A stretch of 64,000 bases of DNA from Amblyomma americanum (taxonomy: Eukaryota; Arthropoda; Arachnida; Ixodida; Ixodidae), in NCBI RefSeq assembly GCF_052857255.1, contig NC_135502.1:157020099-157084098 (forward strand). The letters run 5' to 3'. Numbering within the stretch: position 1 is the first letter of the stretch; every line of letters begins with the position of its first letter. Shown here in pieces: positions 22,271 to 33,589 of the stretch. The notes beneath the pieces are model-generated. The model searched no databases and was not told where the DNA came from. It saw only the letters and a list, made by a program, of their open reading frames with translations. The position numbers were made by a program, and so were the translations under genes.

Positions 22271-24149
22271 GGAACAGTGCGATGGCATAAGGCCGCAGAA
22301 GAGAGTGGAAGTGAGTGCTCTGTAGTGTCCATTCCTTCTCTTTCCATCCGCTCTCTTTGAATTTGTGTCAACACGCTCTTTCGTTACTAGCACCCTTACC
22401 GCTTGACAGCGAGCCAGACACGCCATCGCTAGGCCATGCAGTCATGTTTCTACGGCTTGGCTAAACCGGGGCTTCATATGCATGCCGTGTGGTCTTTCAC
22501 ACCGTGATTGTGATTGTTAAACAGGAAACAATGTTCCTTTCAGCATGGGCAAGAGCAACCGCTTACGAAGCCCATAAACACTCTCGGGTTAATAAACATT
22601 CATCAGTTGATGAACTGAGCCTGATGTAGCATTCGGTGTTGAAGTATTGTACGCATATGACGCCTGACGATTTTATTCTGGCTTCTCCTCCCCTAGATGA
22701 TATGCGTTTATCAAGGTTATTCTAGTCCTTCCTGCCGTCTTCGTCTTGTGGAACCGCTGTGTTCTTTCGCCAGACTTACGGATGACAAGCCGAAGGACTC
22801 TCAGCTCGCCCTCCGCTTGCAGCGTCTCGTTTTTCCAATTTTGAGCTAGACTCTTTCAGTTCGTTACTGTTTTCTTCCATATTTTTAGCCCCGTAAACGT
22901 AGCTGGGCTATTTTGGTTCTGGTCATATCTGCAAAGTATTTTGTCATGCTGTGCTTAAAAGTTCTCTCTCCAATCGTGCATCAGTAGACCATATGTTGAA
23001 TTTTTGTTGATAATCAACAACTGTACATACATGTGCTATTTCCCCTCATTTCTACGTTGGTGGTTTGCAACCTATAATAAATATTAGACGGGTAGAACAA
23101 TGTCTTGTGATATTTCTCTATTTGAGGTGTAATTATTGGTTCTTCGTTTCACTGTGATTCAAGCCGCGGGTTGCTGCACCTGAGGCACTTTCTGTCATGT
23201 GCCCAATCGATGGATGTATACGTCAAGCGTACGCTATTTCACTCTAGCAGCTTGTGTTGAAGGCGGTATTGAAACTTTCCTTTGACGTCTTGCTGTGAAC
23301 ATTGCTGTTCGAGCTGTATCTAATAAGTGGAAAACGTTTCGTTTCGTCGGCAGAGGAAACAAAAGGAATACTGCAGGCCACGCTCGTTATTGGGCTCAGT
23401 CAAGTTAGAAGCTGCGTCTTTTTAGTGACCTTAGTGTCGTTTTGCTCTTACACCATTTTTGTGCCATTTGTATACGTATTGTGCTAGGTAATGTCGATAT
23501 ATTTGTTTCTTTTTCTTGATATATGCTCTTTCGATTTATTTGTGTTGCCATGTTGCGGTATATACCTAAATCTGCTGAACTATGTATCTATTGCAGTTTT
23601 TGAAATTAAAAACAGCCGTTGCCAATGCACTATCTGCCGAATGACTGCTGAGTGGGAGAAGTTTTTTATTTTGATGCTCAAATTGAACGTTCCGTCCGCG
23701 TGTCATTCCTGAGCAAATCTCAACGGCTCTATTCAGAGCGTTTTAAGAGCGCTTTTTGAATACCTACCCGTAGTCTTTAGGAACTTTTTTGCATTCAACT
23801 AGGGACACCATATTGCGTCCTTTCTTTATCCATGCATCTACTAGTATGCTTCATAAGGTTATTTTGCCTGTGTCAAAGGAGCTCTAGAGACAAAGTGATG
23901 TCACATAAGGCAGAGTAAGCAAACATCTTTATGGAGATTCGTAATCTGGCGCAGAAAAACATCTGATTACAGACCTTTCTCCCTCTTTTGAATTGAAACT
24001 GTGCTTTTCCATGCACTACAGTACGCTGCCTAGGAAGCGACAGGGTTATACATTGCGATGGCTTAGCAGTGTGTTCAAAACGTTTGCGATGCTCGAAAAC
24101 AAAAAAAAGACAAAATGCCAAACGGCACGTGACACAAGCGCATTCTACA
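22271..24149. other. Non-coding stretch, nothing recognised
   Basis: AT-rich with short frames only. I see no repeat ends, tRNA-like motifs or protein domains. Confidence 0.5.
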
Positions 24150-24470
24150 ATTGTTTATTTATAATCCAAGAGCAGTATATATACACCTAAACACAGATAT
24201 TCACGAAGCCACAAACGCTTCCGTCATTCGTACATGGAACGTTGATATCGACCCCGCATCTGGACCTCTATCATATCAATTTCGTTGTGTTGCCAGCGCA
24301 GCTGAGTTTACGCACGTTCTTCTGTCCACTGTTTCACAAAATTTTCCTTTCAGTTTCTTTTATTCTGCTTGCCTGCTGTTTCCTTCCAATTGACAAATGG
24401 CTTGCGACTGTTTTCGCAAAGGCTGCAATGCTGCGCTGCATTTCCAGGTTGAGTACTTTTTAATATATAG
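24150..24470 (+). repeat. 5' leader of Penelope-like element
   Basis: The stretch with ACACCTAAAC, ACCCCGCATCTG and ATCAATTTC is shared, at roughly two bases in three, with 34336-34610 on the minus strand. Here it directly precedes the Penelope-like RT, so it is probably the leader of that family. Confidence 0.55.
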
Positions 24471-24479
24471 ACCATGAAC

Positions 24480-25660
24480 CTGCGCTTCAAATTTCAGATA
24501 AGATTGACCGACTCGTGGATATGCATAAGGAAGACCATGGAAGGAAAGCCATTGCAGTCATTCGAAATACTTTCGATGAACTGGGCGCGAATAAAAAAGA
24601 TATGAAAGAAATGAGACAGGAAGCAACCAAATCCTGTGCCCGGCTGTTTTTGGATAACGTTTCGGCAAATTTTAGAAAGAAGCAAGCAACTCACATTGTG
24701 GCCATTCTTTTCCGTTAAGACGTAGAAAGAAGGCGACCCTTTGAGGATTATCGTGGAGAACAAGATTATGTAAACAAGTCATGTAGCCAGATGGCTGCAA
24801 GTGCAACTGCCCATGCTGATTTGTGATGATCCATACTTAGCGCAATGATCAGATGAAGACATCAGCTTATTAAAGAAAAGACCACCGGCGACGTGTTTCT
24901 CTGTGGATGTTGAAGACACGCTCTACTCAAATCCTCAAGACTACGCGATTTCTACTGTGTAAGAGTGTATTGACAGCTACAGATCTCTACGAAGTTGGAG
25001 AATGAATGTAGGACCAACGTCAGCGGGTTCTTTGAAATGCTTCCGATGTATTTGAGATCCCTCTATGTGCCGTATGAAGGGAAAGTGTACGCGCAGCGAG
25101 GAGGCATACGCATTGACTCATATCTATCTCCTGCACTTTCGAAACTGTACATGAAAAACAGAGACCGCATCATTATTCCAGAGCTCAATAGCAGAAATAT
25201 CTTGCCATGCTTACGGTATGAATAAAATTTTTTTATTCTGCTTCAGTGCGAAAAAAGCTGGTGTGGTTGACTCTGAAGTGATCGTCACGGTTTTTAAACA
25301 AATGGGTAATGACCACCATTTTACCTATTAATTGCCAGAAAGAGCGATAATAAGACTCCTTGAACTAGAAATACAAGAAACCCTCGTGCGCCCATGCTGT
25401 TGGTGTCATATCAAACGCTAGAAAACTATAATCACAAATGATTCTAGCCAGTACAACCTTCTCAAAAGAAACATTGCCCACTCGTGCATGTTGGATAGCT
25501 TTATGAACCCCTGCCATAACAAAATTAATGAGAGTATGAGGCTACAAATCAGTCAGTTGGTCGATAGTGATAGCATGATCGCGTGAGTGCAAGAGAAACT
25601 GCTAAAAACGGAGGTGCTGACAGAAACGGCCAAAAGGGAACAGCTAGTCTTACCATATTC
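24480..25660 (+). pseudogene. Penelope-like retroelement, reverse transcriptase
   Basis: Translation of all three frames gives an ordered set of Penelope-like RT pieces: ATKSCARLFLDNVSANFRKK, DVERRRPFEDYRGEQDYVN, FSVDVEDTLYSNPQDY, MYLRSLYVPYEGKVYAQRGG, then IDSYLSPALSKLYM, and LLELEIQETLVRPCCW, ending VLPYSQKL. The family would have GICIGSCVAPVL in place of the RGGIRIDSYLSPAL segment. Several stops and frame changes occur. The YVDD box is not recognisable and may lie in the degraded part near 25205-25260. The frame is cut at 25660 by a SINE and resumes with the endonuclease part at 25905. The function would have been target-primed reverse transcription. Confidence 0.7.
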
Positions 25661-25666
25661 ACAAAA

Positions 25667-25896
25667 GTTGCTTTGGTTTTGGGGGGTTTAACGTCCCAAA
25701 ACAGCTATGAGGGACGCCTTAGTGAAGGGTTCCAGAACTATCGACCAAATTGGGTTCTATAATGGGCACTGATATCGCACAGTACACGGGATTCTAAAAT
25801 TTCGTCTCCATCGATATTCCACCGCCGCAGCCAGGATCGAACCCTCGTCGTAAGGGGAACAGCCGAGCACAATACTCACTCAGCCATCGTGGCGGC
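25667..25896 (-). repeat. tRNA-derived SINE (Ruka-like) inserted in the Penelope relic
   Basis: On the minus strand it starts with an A box (ATGGCTGAGTGAG) and a B box (GGGTTCGATCC) and ends in the body with GGGACGTTAAACCCC. The flanks ATATTCACAAAA (25655-25666) and ATATTAAAAAA (25897-25907) look like a diverged target duplication. The sequence resembles the abundant tick SINE I know as Ruka; the name needs a search. Confidence 0.75.
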
Positions 25897-25904
25897 ATAT
25901 TAAA

Positions 25905-26290
25905 AAATGTCGCATAGATTGACAAAAATTGCAAAGAAAACTAAGTGAAGGTTGTACTTAGGGCACCAAAAAGCTGATAAGCCACTGTGCCAAATTAAAT
26001 TAGAACGCAACAGTGAAAAGCGCAAGGAATGTGAGATCTCCGATAAGGAAGGATTCATACCGTGCAAGAAAGACATTATAAGTCAGATTACAATATCGGA
26101 AACAATATTTAGGGCAATCGGCGAGATATGCTAGCACGAGGCTGCTTGAAGATAACAATGATTGCGAAAAAATTGCTCACCCTGAAAATCTAGCCCAGTA
26201 TTGCAGCCGATTCGAACAGTTGCAAACCATTGCCTTGTTCGCGAATACGAGTTCTGAAGCGCATCGCCGGAAAACGTGTGCAGGAAAGAC
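25905..26290 (+). pseudogene. Penelope-like element, GIY-YIG endonuclease remnant
   Basis: This follows the SINE without loss of order. HRLTKIAKKTK and LYLGHQKADKPLCQIKLERN lead to KRKECEISDKEGFIPCKKD and ITISETIFRAIGEIC, which replaces the family pattern of a C-containing spacer followed by YxIPLxCGxxYIGxTGxC. A later part, RLLEDNNDCEKIAHPENLAQY, resembles the His/Cys-containing tail. The catalytic GIY/YIG tyrosines are lost or altered, so the endonuclease is dead. It confirms the element as Penelope-like rather than a LINE. Confidence 0.6.
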
Positions 26291-26639
26291 AGCGTATATT
26301 TTTTTGTGAGAAGAGGTGATTATTCAAGTGTGCCCAAAAGTACCATGACCACTCCCATGTGTTTCAGTTTTGTCCGTTGAAGGCGATGCTCATGGGTTGC
26401 GGTCTGTTCTAGAAGATATTGCTGGAGCGAACGCATGTTTTTTACCGAACATAATATGATCAAGGTTAAGGAAAAAACATAGGCAACAACGTAACAGCAC
26501 GAATTGTGATGCTTACTCGAAAGCGATGGCATGCAGTCCAATTATAAAAAAAACCGTTTTTTATCACAAAATAATTTCTGAGACTACCAGGGAATACAAT
26601 CTCACCATGAAAGCGTCGAATACTTCTCTAGGCTAAACG

Positions 26640-27540
26640 TAACGTGGAAGAAATCCCGAAATTCATTCCGATGCGTTTTACAGGGTGCGAATATGAGTCG
26701 TAAAGTATCAATGAATTAGTTCGTAATGACCAGGTCGACACTGATGACGAAAGTAAAGCAGTGTGCCTTCACAGCTACTTTCGTTCTGTTTATTAGCTAA
26801 ATAATACTTACACTCTGTACCGCCTGTCAACAATGAGCCGAGGATGCTATCAGTAGAAATTAGCGTAGGTGGTATTCAGCGACTTCTCGAAAACGTGGAC
26901 GAGGGTAAAGCTATTGGACCTGATTGTATTTCACCACATGTTCTTAAAAGATGCTCCCTACCTTTTTCCTTTATCTTTATTTGTGTCATTGCAAATCTTT
27001 AGAAAAATTGTTCTTTACTGGATGATTGTGAGAGTTCTCATGTTCCTCTTCAAAAAGGTCGTCCCAAAAGTGATGCCTGAAATTATAGACATATATCATT
27101 AACGGCTTTAGCACGCAAAATCTTATCCTACATACGCCAGTAATGAGGCATATAACAGAGAGTAAATTGTTAATTAAAGAACAGCTCGGGTTTCTCAAGG
27201 GTCTGTCTTGCACCACCAAGCTGAGTGAAATTGATCACGACTTAACATCTGGTGTCGATGAAGGGGGCATAGCTATTGAGAGTTTTGATTTTCATAAAGC
27301 TTTTGATACAGTCTCACATTCGCTTCTCGTTCACAAGCTTCTATTCATTTGCATCCACTGTTATGTACTTAAATGAAAACAAAGCTACATCCTTAATTAG
27401 CGGCAGTGCGTTGTATTAAATGAGAAAAATCCCAGGAAGTGTTGCATAAGCCATTCCGCAAGGCTCAGTGTTGGGACCCCTCTTGGTATATATTTTTGTA
27501 TTTATTATTGATACCTTCGGGGCCATACACATTTTAGAGG
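26640..27540 (+). pseudogene. Jockey/CR1-like LINE reverse transcriptase, first part
   Basis: The order of RT motifs in mixed frames is: NDQVDTDDESKAVCLHSYF, RLLENVDEGKAIGPDCISPH (usual GPDGIPxxxLK), VPLQKGRPKSDA, YRHISLTALARKIL (usual YRPISLTSxxxK), IKEQLGFLKGLSCTTKL (usual QxGFxxxxSCxTxL), FDFHKAFDTVSHSLLVHKL (the A box with catalytic Asp) and AQCWDP/SVGTPL (usual QGSVLGPLL). The B box is lost near 27500. The remainder of the RT is found at 33590-34250, on the far side of a Ty3/gypsy insertion. Confidence 0.8.
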
Positions 27541-28049
27541 GCAGTTATTATAAATCATAGAAAAGGAAAAAAAATCTAAGATTTTACATACAAGCATCAT
27601 TTTCCCGGTTATACAATTCAGGAAAAGAAGTAACGATAAGAATTCTAAGCGCTAGATTAGAAAACAAACAAGGGTAACAGGCGTAGGCAAAGCTAATGGA
27701 GAACAATAAGTGCATTTGTTGTGAGAATTAGTATACAATGTTAGCTGTTATGGAGGGGCAGGTTTTCTTGATTGCTGGCTGTCGGTCCGGAAATGTGGTT
27801 CTGCTCATGTACGGGGAACGAACGGCAGTGAACAAGCTTTTGTTTCGTGTGAAATTATCCCGGCTTTGTGAGGGTGATCTAGCCGTGGAGAGACGAGAGA
27901 CCGAGGAGATATGATTTCATCCTGTAGATTCGGACAGCTGTAAAAAATTTTACAAATAAACACAACCGTGAAAAGTGTTGACGGGAGGCTAAAGATTGAA
28001 GTTTAAGCGTGTTTTTCATGGCGATGACATTTGTAGTATAAATAAAGTT
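27541..28049. other. Unassigned stretch between LINE part and gypsy LTR
   Basis: I see no coding similarity. It may be a further unrecognised insertion, because the RT motifs that should follow are missing here. AGTT at 28046-28049 is the gypsy target duplication. Confidence 0.4.
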
Positions 28050-28234
28050 TGTAGAGCGGTTTATTGGCACGATGGAAGCGCCGGCTACGAAGACCTTGGC
28101 ACAGGCAATCTACCAGGCAGAGAGCCGAGAGAGCAGAGACAAGCGGCAGTGTTCCATCCAGCAGGAGCATTCAACCGGCGGCGCGAGCGCTTCGTCGTCG
28201 TTGGCTTCGGGGCTGGTTCATCTTCTTCATTCCA
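28050..28234 (-). repeat. 3' LTR of gypsy element (185 bp)
   Basis: The bounds are set by the TG/CA ends and by the AGTT duplication at 28046-28049. A weak purine patch (CCGGGGCACT, minus strand) precedes it. It differs from the 5' LTR at four sites. Confidence 0.9.
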
Positions 28235-28306
28235 AGTGCCCCGGCGGAAAGAGGGAGCCATCATGGCGACTCAAGGAGAGGACACTACGAGGGGGCTATA
28301 ATACGG

Positions 28307-31300
28307 CTACAAGCGGCTGACGTGAACGACGTCGCGGCCACGGCGGCGATGGTCCGAAGAAGGTGTCACCGGTTCGATAACGTAGTTGACCGGTGACGTA
28401 CGCTCCAAGGTGCGGTAAGGGCCGATGTGCTTGGCCGAAAATTTGGACGTATTCGGAACAGAGTCAGACCAGTGAGCCAGTTTAGAAGTGAACCGCGGGC
28501 GTGTCTTGATCGGAAGCATAGGTACGGAGACCTTGACGTTCGGCGGTGAAGGAGCGAGCCAACTGGCGGCACTGCTCAGCATGGCGGGTGATGTCAGAGA
28601 GGGAAGCATATTCCGAGCTTTCGGGGTTGTAGGGAAGGATTGTATCCAACATACAAGAAGGTTCGCGTCCGAATAAATGAAAGAATGGGGAAAAGCCGGT
28701 GGTTGCTTGAGAGGCGGTGTTATTTGCATAGGTGACGAACGGAAGAACCTGATCCCAATTGGAGCTGTCGGAGTGAATGTACATGGCGATCATGTCCCCA
28801 AGAGTACGGTTGAAGCGTTCGGTGAGGCCGTTGGTTTGAGTGTGGTAAGCAGTAGTGGTGCGGTGGACTGTGTGGCACGCAGCGAGAAGCTCGTGAAGAA
28901 CTTCAGACAAGAAAACACGGCCGCGGTCACTGAGAAGTTCGCGAGGAGCGCCGTGACGCAGGACGAAGTGATGAAGAAGGAAGAAGGCTGCATCGCGAGC
29001 TGTAGCCGCAGGTAGGGCAGCGGTCTCAGCATACCGAGTGAGGTGGTCCACGGCGACTATGATCCAGCGATTCCCAGCGGTCGTGAAGGGAAGTGGCCCA
29101 TATACGTCGATGCCCACAGGATCAAAAGGGCTAGCCGGACACGGTATTGGCTGTAACGGGGCAGTCGAAGGGCGAGGTGTCGACTTCCGCTGCTGACAGG
29201 CCGTGCAGGAGCGAACGTAGCGACGAACGAAGTTGTACATGCCCCGCCATTAGTACCTCTGGCGTAGTCGCTGGTACGTTTTCAGCGAGCCAGCGTGAGC
29301 GCTCTGAGGATCAGCATGGTGGTGTTCACAAATCTCAGTGCGGAGATGTCGGGGAATCACGAGAAGCCACTTGCGACCATCTGGACGATAGTAGTGCCGG
29401 TACAGAAGACCGGCGCGAAGGGCAAAATGGGAAGCCTGGCGACGAAGTGCTCGAGGGAAAGAGGCCGTAGAGGGTGCACGAAGTACGTCGAGCAACGATG
29501 AAATCCATGGATCTTGCCGTTGTTGATGGGACATGTCCATGGTAGTGAGCGCTGCGAGTAGGGATGCAGATATTGGCGAAGAGGGCGCAGGACAGGGCAG
29601 GGGGGAGCGGGACAAGGCGTCGGCGTCGGAGTGCTTGCGGCCCGATCGGTAAACTACTGTGATATCGAATTCCTGAAGACGGAGGGCCCAGCGGCCTAGA
29701 CGCCCTGAGGGATTTTTGAGTGAAGCCAACCAGCACAAAGCGTGATGATCGGTGACGATGGTGAACGGGCGGCCATATAAGTATGTGCGGAATTTTGTTA
29801 GAGCCCACACTACGGCGAGACACCCCTTTTCCGTCACATCGTAGTTCGACTCAGCCTTGGTGAGGGCACGGCTGGCGTACGCTGCGACGTATTCAGGAAA
29901 TTCGGGCTTGCGCTGGGCAAGGACAGCCCCGAGGCCGATTCCGCTTGCGTCGGTGTGCACTTCAGTAGGGGCACAGGGGTCGTAGTGTCGAATGATAGGT
30001 TGTGAGGTGAGAAAACGACAGAGCGCAGCAAAAGCGTCGTCGCAGGCCGAGTCCCACGTAGACAGGTCGGCGGGACCATTAAGAAGTTTCGTCAGGGGCG
30101 CGACGATGGAGGCGAAATTGGGAACAAATCGCCGAAAATAGGAGCAGAGACCCACAAATCGGCGCACTTGTTTTGTAGAAGTCGGTTTAGGGAAGTCGGT
30201 GACAGCACGGAGTTTGTCAGGATCGGGCAGGACGCCGTCTTTAGAGACGAGGTGGCCGAGTATTGTCAGCTGCCGGGCAACAAATTGACATTTTTTGAGA
30301 TTAAGCTGAAGGCCTGCTTTGGTGAGGCAGCTCAGTATCTGGCGCAAGCGCTTGAGATGCGTCGGAAAATCGGTCGAAAACACGACAACATCTTCTAAAT
30401 TGCAGAGACAAACAGTCCACTTCAGGCCGCGCAAGATGTTGTCCATCATTCGTTCAAACGTTGCGGGAGCGTTACAGAGGCCGAATGGCATCAAGTTGAA
30501 CTCATAGAGTCCGTCAGGGGTGACGAACGCCGTTTTAGGATGGTCGGACCCAGCCATCCGGACTTGGCAATAGCCGGAACGGAGATCCAGGGAGGAGACG
30601 AACTCGGCGCCTTGCAAGCAGTCAAGGGCGTCGTCAATACGTGGTAGCGGGTAGACGTCTTTGCGCGTAATTTTGTTGAGCCGGCGATAGTCCACGCCAA
30701 ATCGTATCGAGCCTTCCTTCTTTTTAACCAGGACGACTGCGGACGACCAAGGACTGGCGGAAGGTTGAATAATGCCGCGTTGTAGCATGTCGTCAACTTG
30801 CTCAGTTATGACGCGGCGCTCGGGAGGCGACACACGGTAGGGGCGCTGGCGGAGAGGAGCATGGGTTCCGGTGTCAATGTGGTGCTCGACAGTGGTCGCA
30901 CGGCCCAAAGAAGTCGACTGGTGGTCAAGCGATGAGCGAAACTGGTTGAGCAGGGCAAGGAGCTAAGCGCGGTAAGCAGTGTCGATGGCGCGGTCAATGC
31001 AGCGGTCGAAAATGTCCGATGACAAAGCTGGCGTAGCACCACGTGGAGTGAGGGCAGCGACTTCGGCACTGGAGGAGGTTACATCAGTGTCGAAGGAAGA
31101 GATCAAAGCAGCGGTTTCAAAATGGCCGAGGCACTCGCCACGGAGCAGGGAGAGCGCGGAGAATGAGGTGTTAGAGACGAGGATGGCGGCAGCACCGTGG
31201 TGAATGTCGATGACGGCGAAGGGAAGACATAGGTGTCGGCGAGAGGCAAGTAGAGGGGAAGGCATGAAGAGAACGGTGGCGTCAAAAACTGAGGCGGCGC

Positions 31301-31760
31301 AAACAGGGACAAGCACGGAACTGTCAGGGGGAATGCCAATGTCCTCGGCGACAACAAGCTTAGCAGCACAACGAATCGGAGGCTCGTCGAGAAGCGCATC
31401 GCAGAGTGGAGAGAAGACGACGTGCGCACGGGTACAGTCAATGACGGCACTGTGCAGGGAGAGAAAATCCCATCCAAGGATGACGTCATGGGAGCTGGCA
31501 CGGAGGACTAAAAATTCGACAACATACAAAACATCGGCGCTGACGACGCATGCTGTGCAAGCGGCAGAGGGATGAACGGTATCGGCGCTGGCGGCACGGA
31601 GTGAGAGTCCAGAAGATGACGTTGTAACTTTGCGAAGCGAGCGGCAGAAGTTTTCGAGAATAACAGAAACGGTGGCCCCAGTGTCCACAAGCACAAGTGT
31701 CTTGACTCCGTCGACAAAAACGTCAAGAAGGTTCGGCGGGGAAAGGCGAGGACTTAAGCA
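28307..31760 (-). pseudogene. Gypsy pol: protease, RT, RNase H, integrase
   Basis: On the minus strand after gag, in a different frame: protease with LVDTGATVSVI (about 31690); RT from [15 protein letters not shown] with [10 protein letters not shown]; RNase H with [16 protein letters not shown]; integrase zinc-binding [12 protein letters not shown] and RSCTACQQRK; and the DDE core GIDVYGPLP, LSDRGRVF, GLTERFNRT, all three acids present. Defects: TAG at 30963-30965 between protease and RT; the YLDD box reads NLED (about 30387-30403), losing the first catalytic Asp; TAA at 29250 inside the zinc-binding part; a frameshift near 28490. The C-terminus ends DVVHVSRL with a stop near 28305; no chromodomain is seen. 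It would copy RNA into DNA and insert it. Confidence 0.85.
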
Positions 31761-31870
31761 GGGCGATGAGTGCGCAGTTCGTGCCCCCGGAACTGCGGCT
31801 GCTAGTTTTCCGAATCGGCGCGGACGTTGCGACGCCTCATGGGCGACAATGAGCGGCGGCGAGGCGAAGG

Positions 31871-33091
31871 CTAGCGGTGGGAAACGTAGTGCTGGTGACA
31901 GTGCCCGCGGTCAGGAGAGGTCTTCTGAGGTTGTGGTCCAAAACGTTGGCGAAAGGTACGGTCTGCATCAGGGTAGTCTGGCAGAGGTTGGACAGGCGCA
32001 TGCAGAGTACGTCGACAGAGGCGCGCGACGTGGCCCGGAAGACCACAGGCGTAGCATATCGGTCGATTGTCAGCCGTGCGCCAAGGGTTGTAGGTAGGGG
32101 GCGTGAAGCGGGTCCGTGGAGCAGCAGGCGCAGGCACCACTTGAGGAACGTACGTATAAGCGTGCGGTCGCGGTGGTAGCGCGACAGCCTCGGCATACGT
32201 GGGAGGCACGGGAGTGGGGGCAGGCGGCACTTCAACTGGAGGACCGTAGCTCAACGGAGCAGCAACAGGCGGTGGCGGGGTCGGGGGAAGGCCGACCTGG
32301 GGATCCAAGGGGGCTGGTTGTGGAAGAGGAGGGAGGGCGTCAGCGACCGCCTGCGTGATGGCGTGCCGGATCTCAGCGCTGAGGGGGGTCGGTGTCTGAT
32401 GTTGGCGAGATACGAGCGAGAGCTGCCGGCCGACCTCGTCCCGCACAAAGTCTTTGATGGTAGCAAGTAGATCTGGATTGATGGCCAGGCCGGAGATGGA
32501 GTCAGCAGGCGGAGGAGGCCGACGAGCGCAAAGACGTTGCTTGCGCAACTCGTCGAAACTCTGGCAAAGGGTATACACCGAGGTAACGGTGGTGGGACTC
32601 TTCGCTAACAACAGCTGAAAAGCATTGTCATCGATACCCTTCATGATGTGTTTGATCTTGTCAGCCTCGGACATAGCCGGATCAACACGCTTGCAGAGGT
32701 CTACTACATCGTCAATGTAGCTGGTGAAAGTCTCATCCGTGTGATGAGCTCGGACGCGCAGGCTTTGCTCAGCGCGCAGTTTCCGCACTGCAGGACGGCC
32801 GAAAACCTCTGCAAGGGTGCTCTTTAAAACGGCCCAAGTGGGAATGTCGGCCTCGTGGTTGCAGAACCAGAGGCTCGCGACATCGCTGAGGTAGAAGATG
32901 ACGTTGGTAAGCTTGACGCGGTCGTCCCAGTTGTTGTGGCGGCTCACCCGTTCGTATGATTCCAGCCAATCTTCCACGTCCTGGTCGCTATGGCCGCTGA
33001 AGACAGCGGGGTCGCGCTGCCGGACGGCACCGGAGCAGATGACTGGCTGTGACGTGGCGGCGGGCTGTTGACTGGCCTTGGTAGTGGACAT
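31871..33091 (-). CDS. Gypsy gag, apparently full length (406 aa)
   Basis: The start is taken at MSTTKASQQPAATSQP (33091), just inside the 5' LTR; an earlier in-frame Met at 33178 lies in the LTR. The capsid region is typical of Ty3/gypsy gag: HSDQDVEDWLESYERVSRHN, then WAVLKSTLAEVFG and QSLRVRAHHTDETFTSYIDD. A proline-rich stretch follows, about residues 270-345. A single CCHC zinc knuckle, CYACGLPGHVARLC, lies near residue 365. No stop breaks it. Pol lies in another frame downstream with overlap, as expected if pol is made by ribosomal frameshifting. The product would form cytoplasmic particles. It is the only uninterrupted structural gene in the window. Confidence 0.8.
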   Translation of the reverse strand: MSTTKASQQPAATSQPVICSGAVRQRDPAVFSGHSDQDVEDWLESYERVSRHNNWDDRVKLTNVIFYLSDVASLWFCNHEADIPTWAVLKSTLAEVFGRPAVRKLRAEQSLRVRAHHTDETFTSYIDDVVDLCKRVDPAMSEADKIKHIMKGIDDNAFQLLLAKSPTTVTSVYTLCQSFDELRKQRLCARRPPPPADSISGLAINPDLLATIKDFVRDEVGRQLSLVSRQHQTPTPLSAEIRHAITQAVADALPPLPQPAPLDPQVGLPPTPPPPVAAPLSYGPPVEVPPAPTPVPPTYAEAVALPPRPHAYTYVPQVVPAPAAPRTRFTPPTYNPWRTADNRPICYACGLPGHVARLCRRTLHAPVQPLPDYPDADRTFRQRFGPQPQKTSPDRGHCHQHYVSHR

Positions 33092-33157
33092 CGGGATGGT
33101 GCGGCTGCGAAGGTCCACGGTGATGGTGAAAAGGGGAACACAGCAACCTCCACCAAA

Positions 33158-33342
33158 TGTAGAGCGGTTTATTGGCACGATGGAAGCGCCGGCTACGAAG
33201 ACCTTGGCACAGGAAATCTACCAGGCAGAGAGCCGAGAGACCAGAGACAAGCGGCAGTGTTTCATCCAGCACGAGCATTCAACCGGCGGCGCGAGCGCTT
33301 CGTCGTCGTTGGCTTCGGGGCTGGTTCATCTTCTTCATTCCA
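33158..33342 (-). repeat. 5' LTR of gypsy element (185 bp)
   Basis: The ends are as for the 3' LTR, with AGTT at 33343-33346. The sequence just inside (TTTGGTGGAGGTTGCTG, minus strand) is where the primer-binding site should lie; I cannot assign the tRNA. Confidence 0.9.
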
Positions 33343-33589
33343 AGTTAAAGAAGATGAAATGGGCAGCGTTATTTTGCATGAGATTAAGCGCATTAATTAA
33401 ATTTGTGTACTTGGTGTGCCAAGTTATAGATGCGTATTCTTGTTTATAGTTTTGCTATGGACAAGGGTTTTATATAACATGAATTTTATGGATATGATGC
33501 GTTTCTCTGAAGGAAATGCATCATCTGCACGGTTGTATTCCCCGCGACTGAGCTGTGTACCAAAAAATTGCCTCTGACCACGAGGTTTT

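Larger units (their letters stand above)
28050..33342 (-). mobile_element. Ty3/gypsy retrotransposon, 5293 bp, with 185-bp LTRs
   Basis: Two 185-bp LTRs in the same orientation (28050-28234 and 33158-33342) start TGGAATGAAG and end GCTCTACA on the minus strand. The 4-bp duplication AGTT flanks both ends (28046-28049, 33343-33346). Inside, on the minus strand, are gag, protease, RT, RNase H and integrase in the standard order. The LTRs differ at four positions that I could count, about 2 percent, so it is the youngest-looking intact LTR element here. Pol carries two stops and a changed catalytic box, so this copy is not autonomous. It splits a LINE. Confidence 0.9.
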
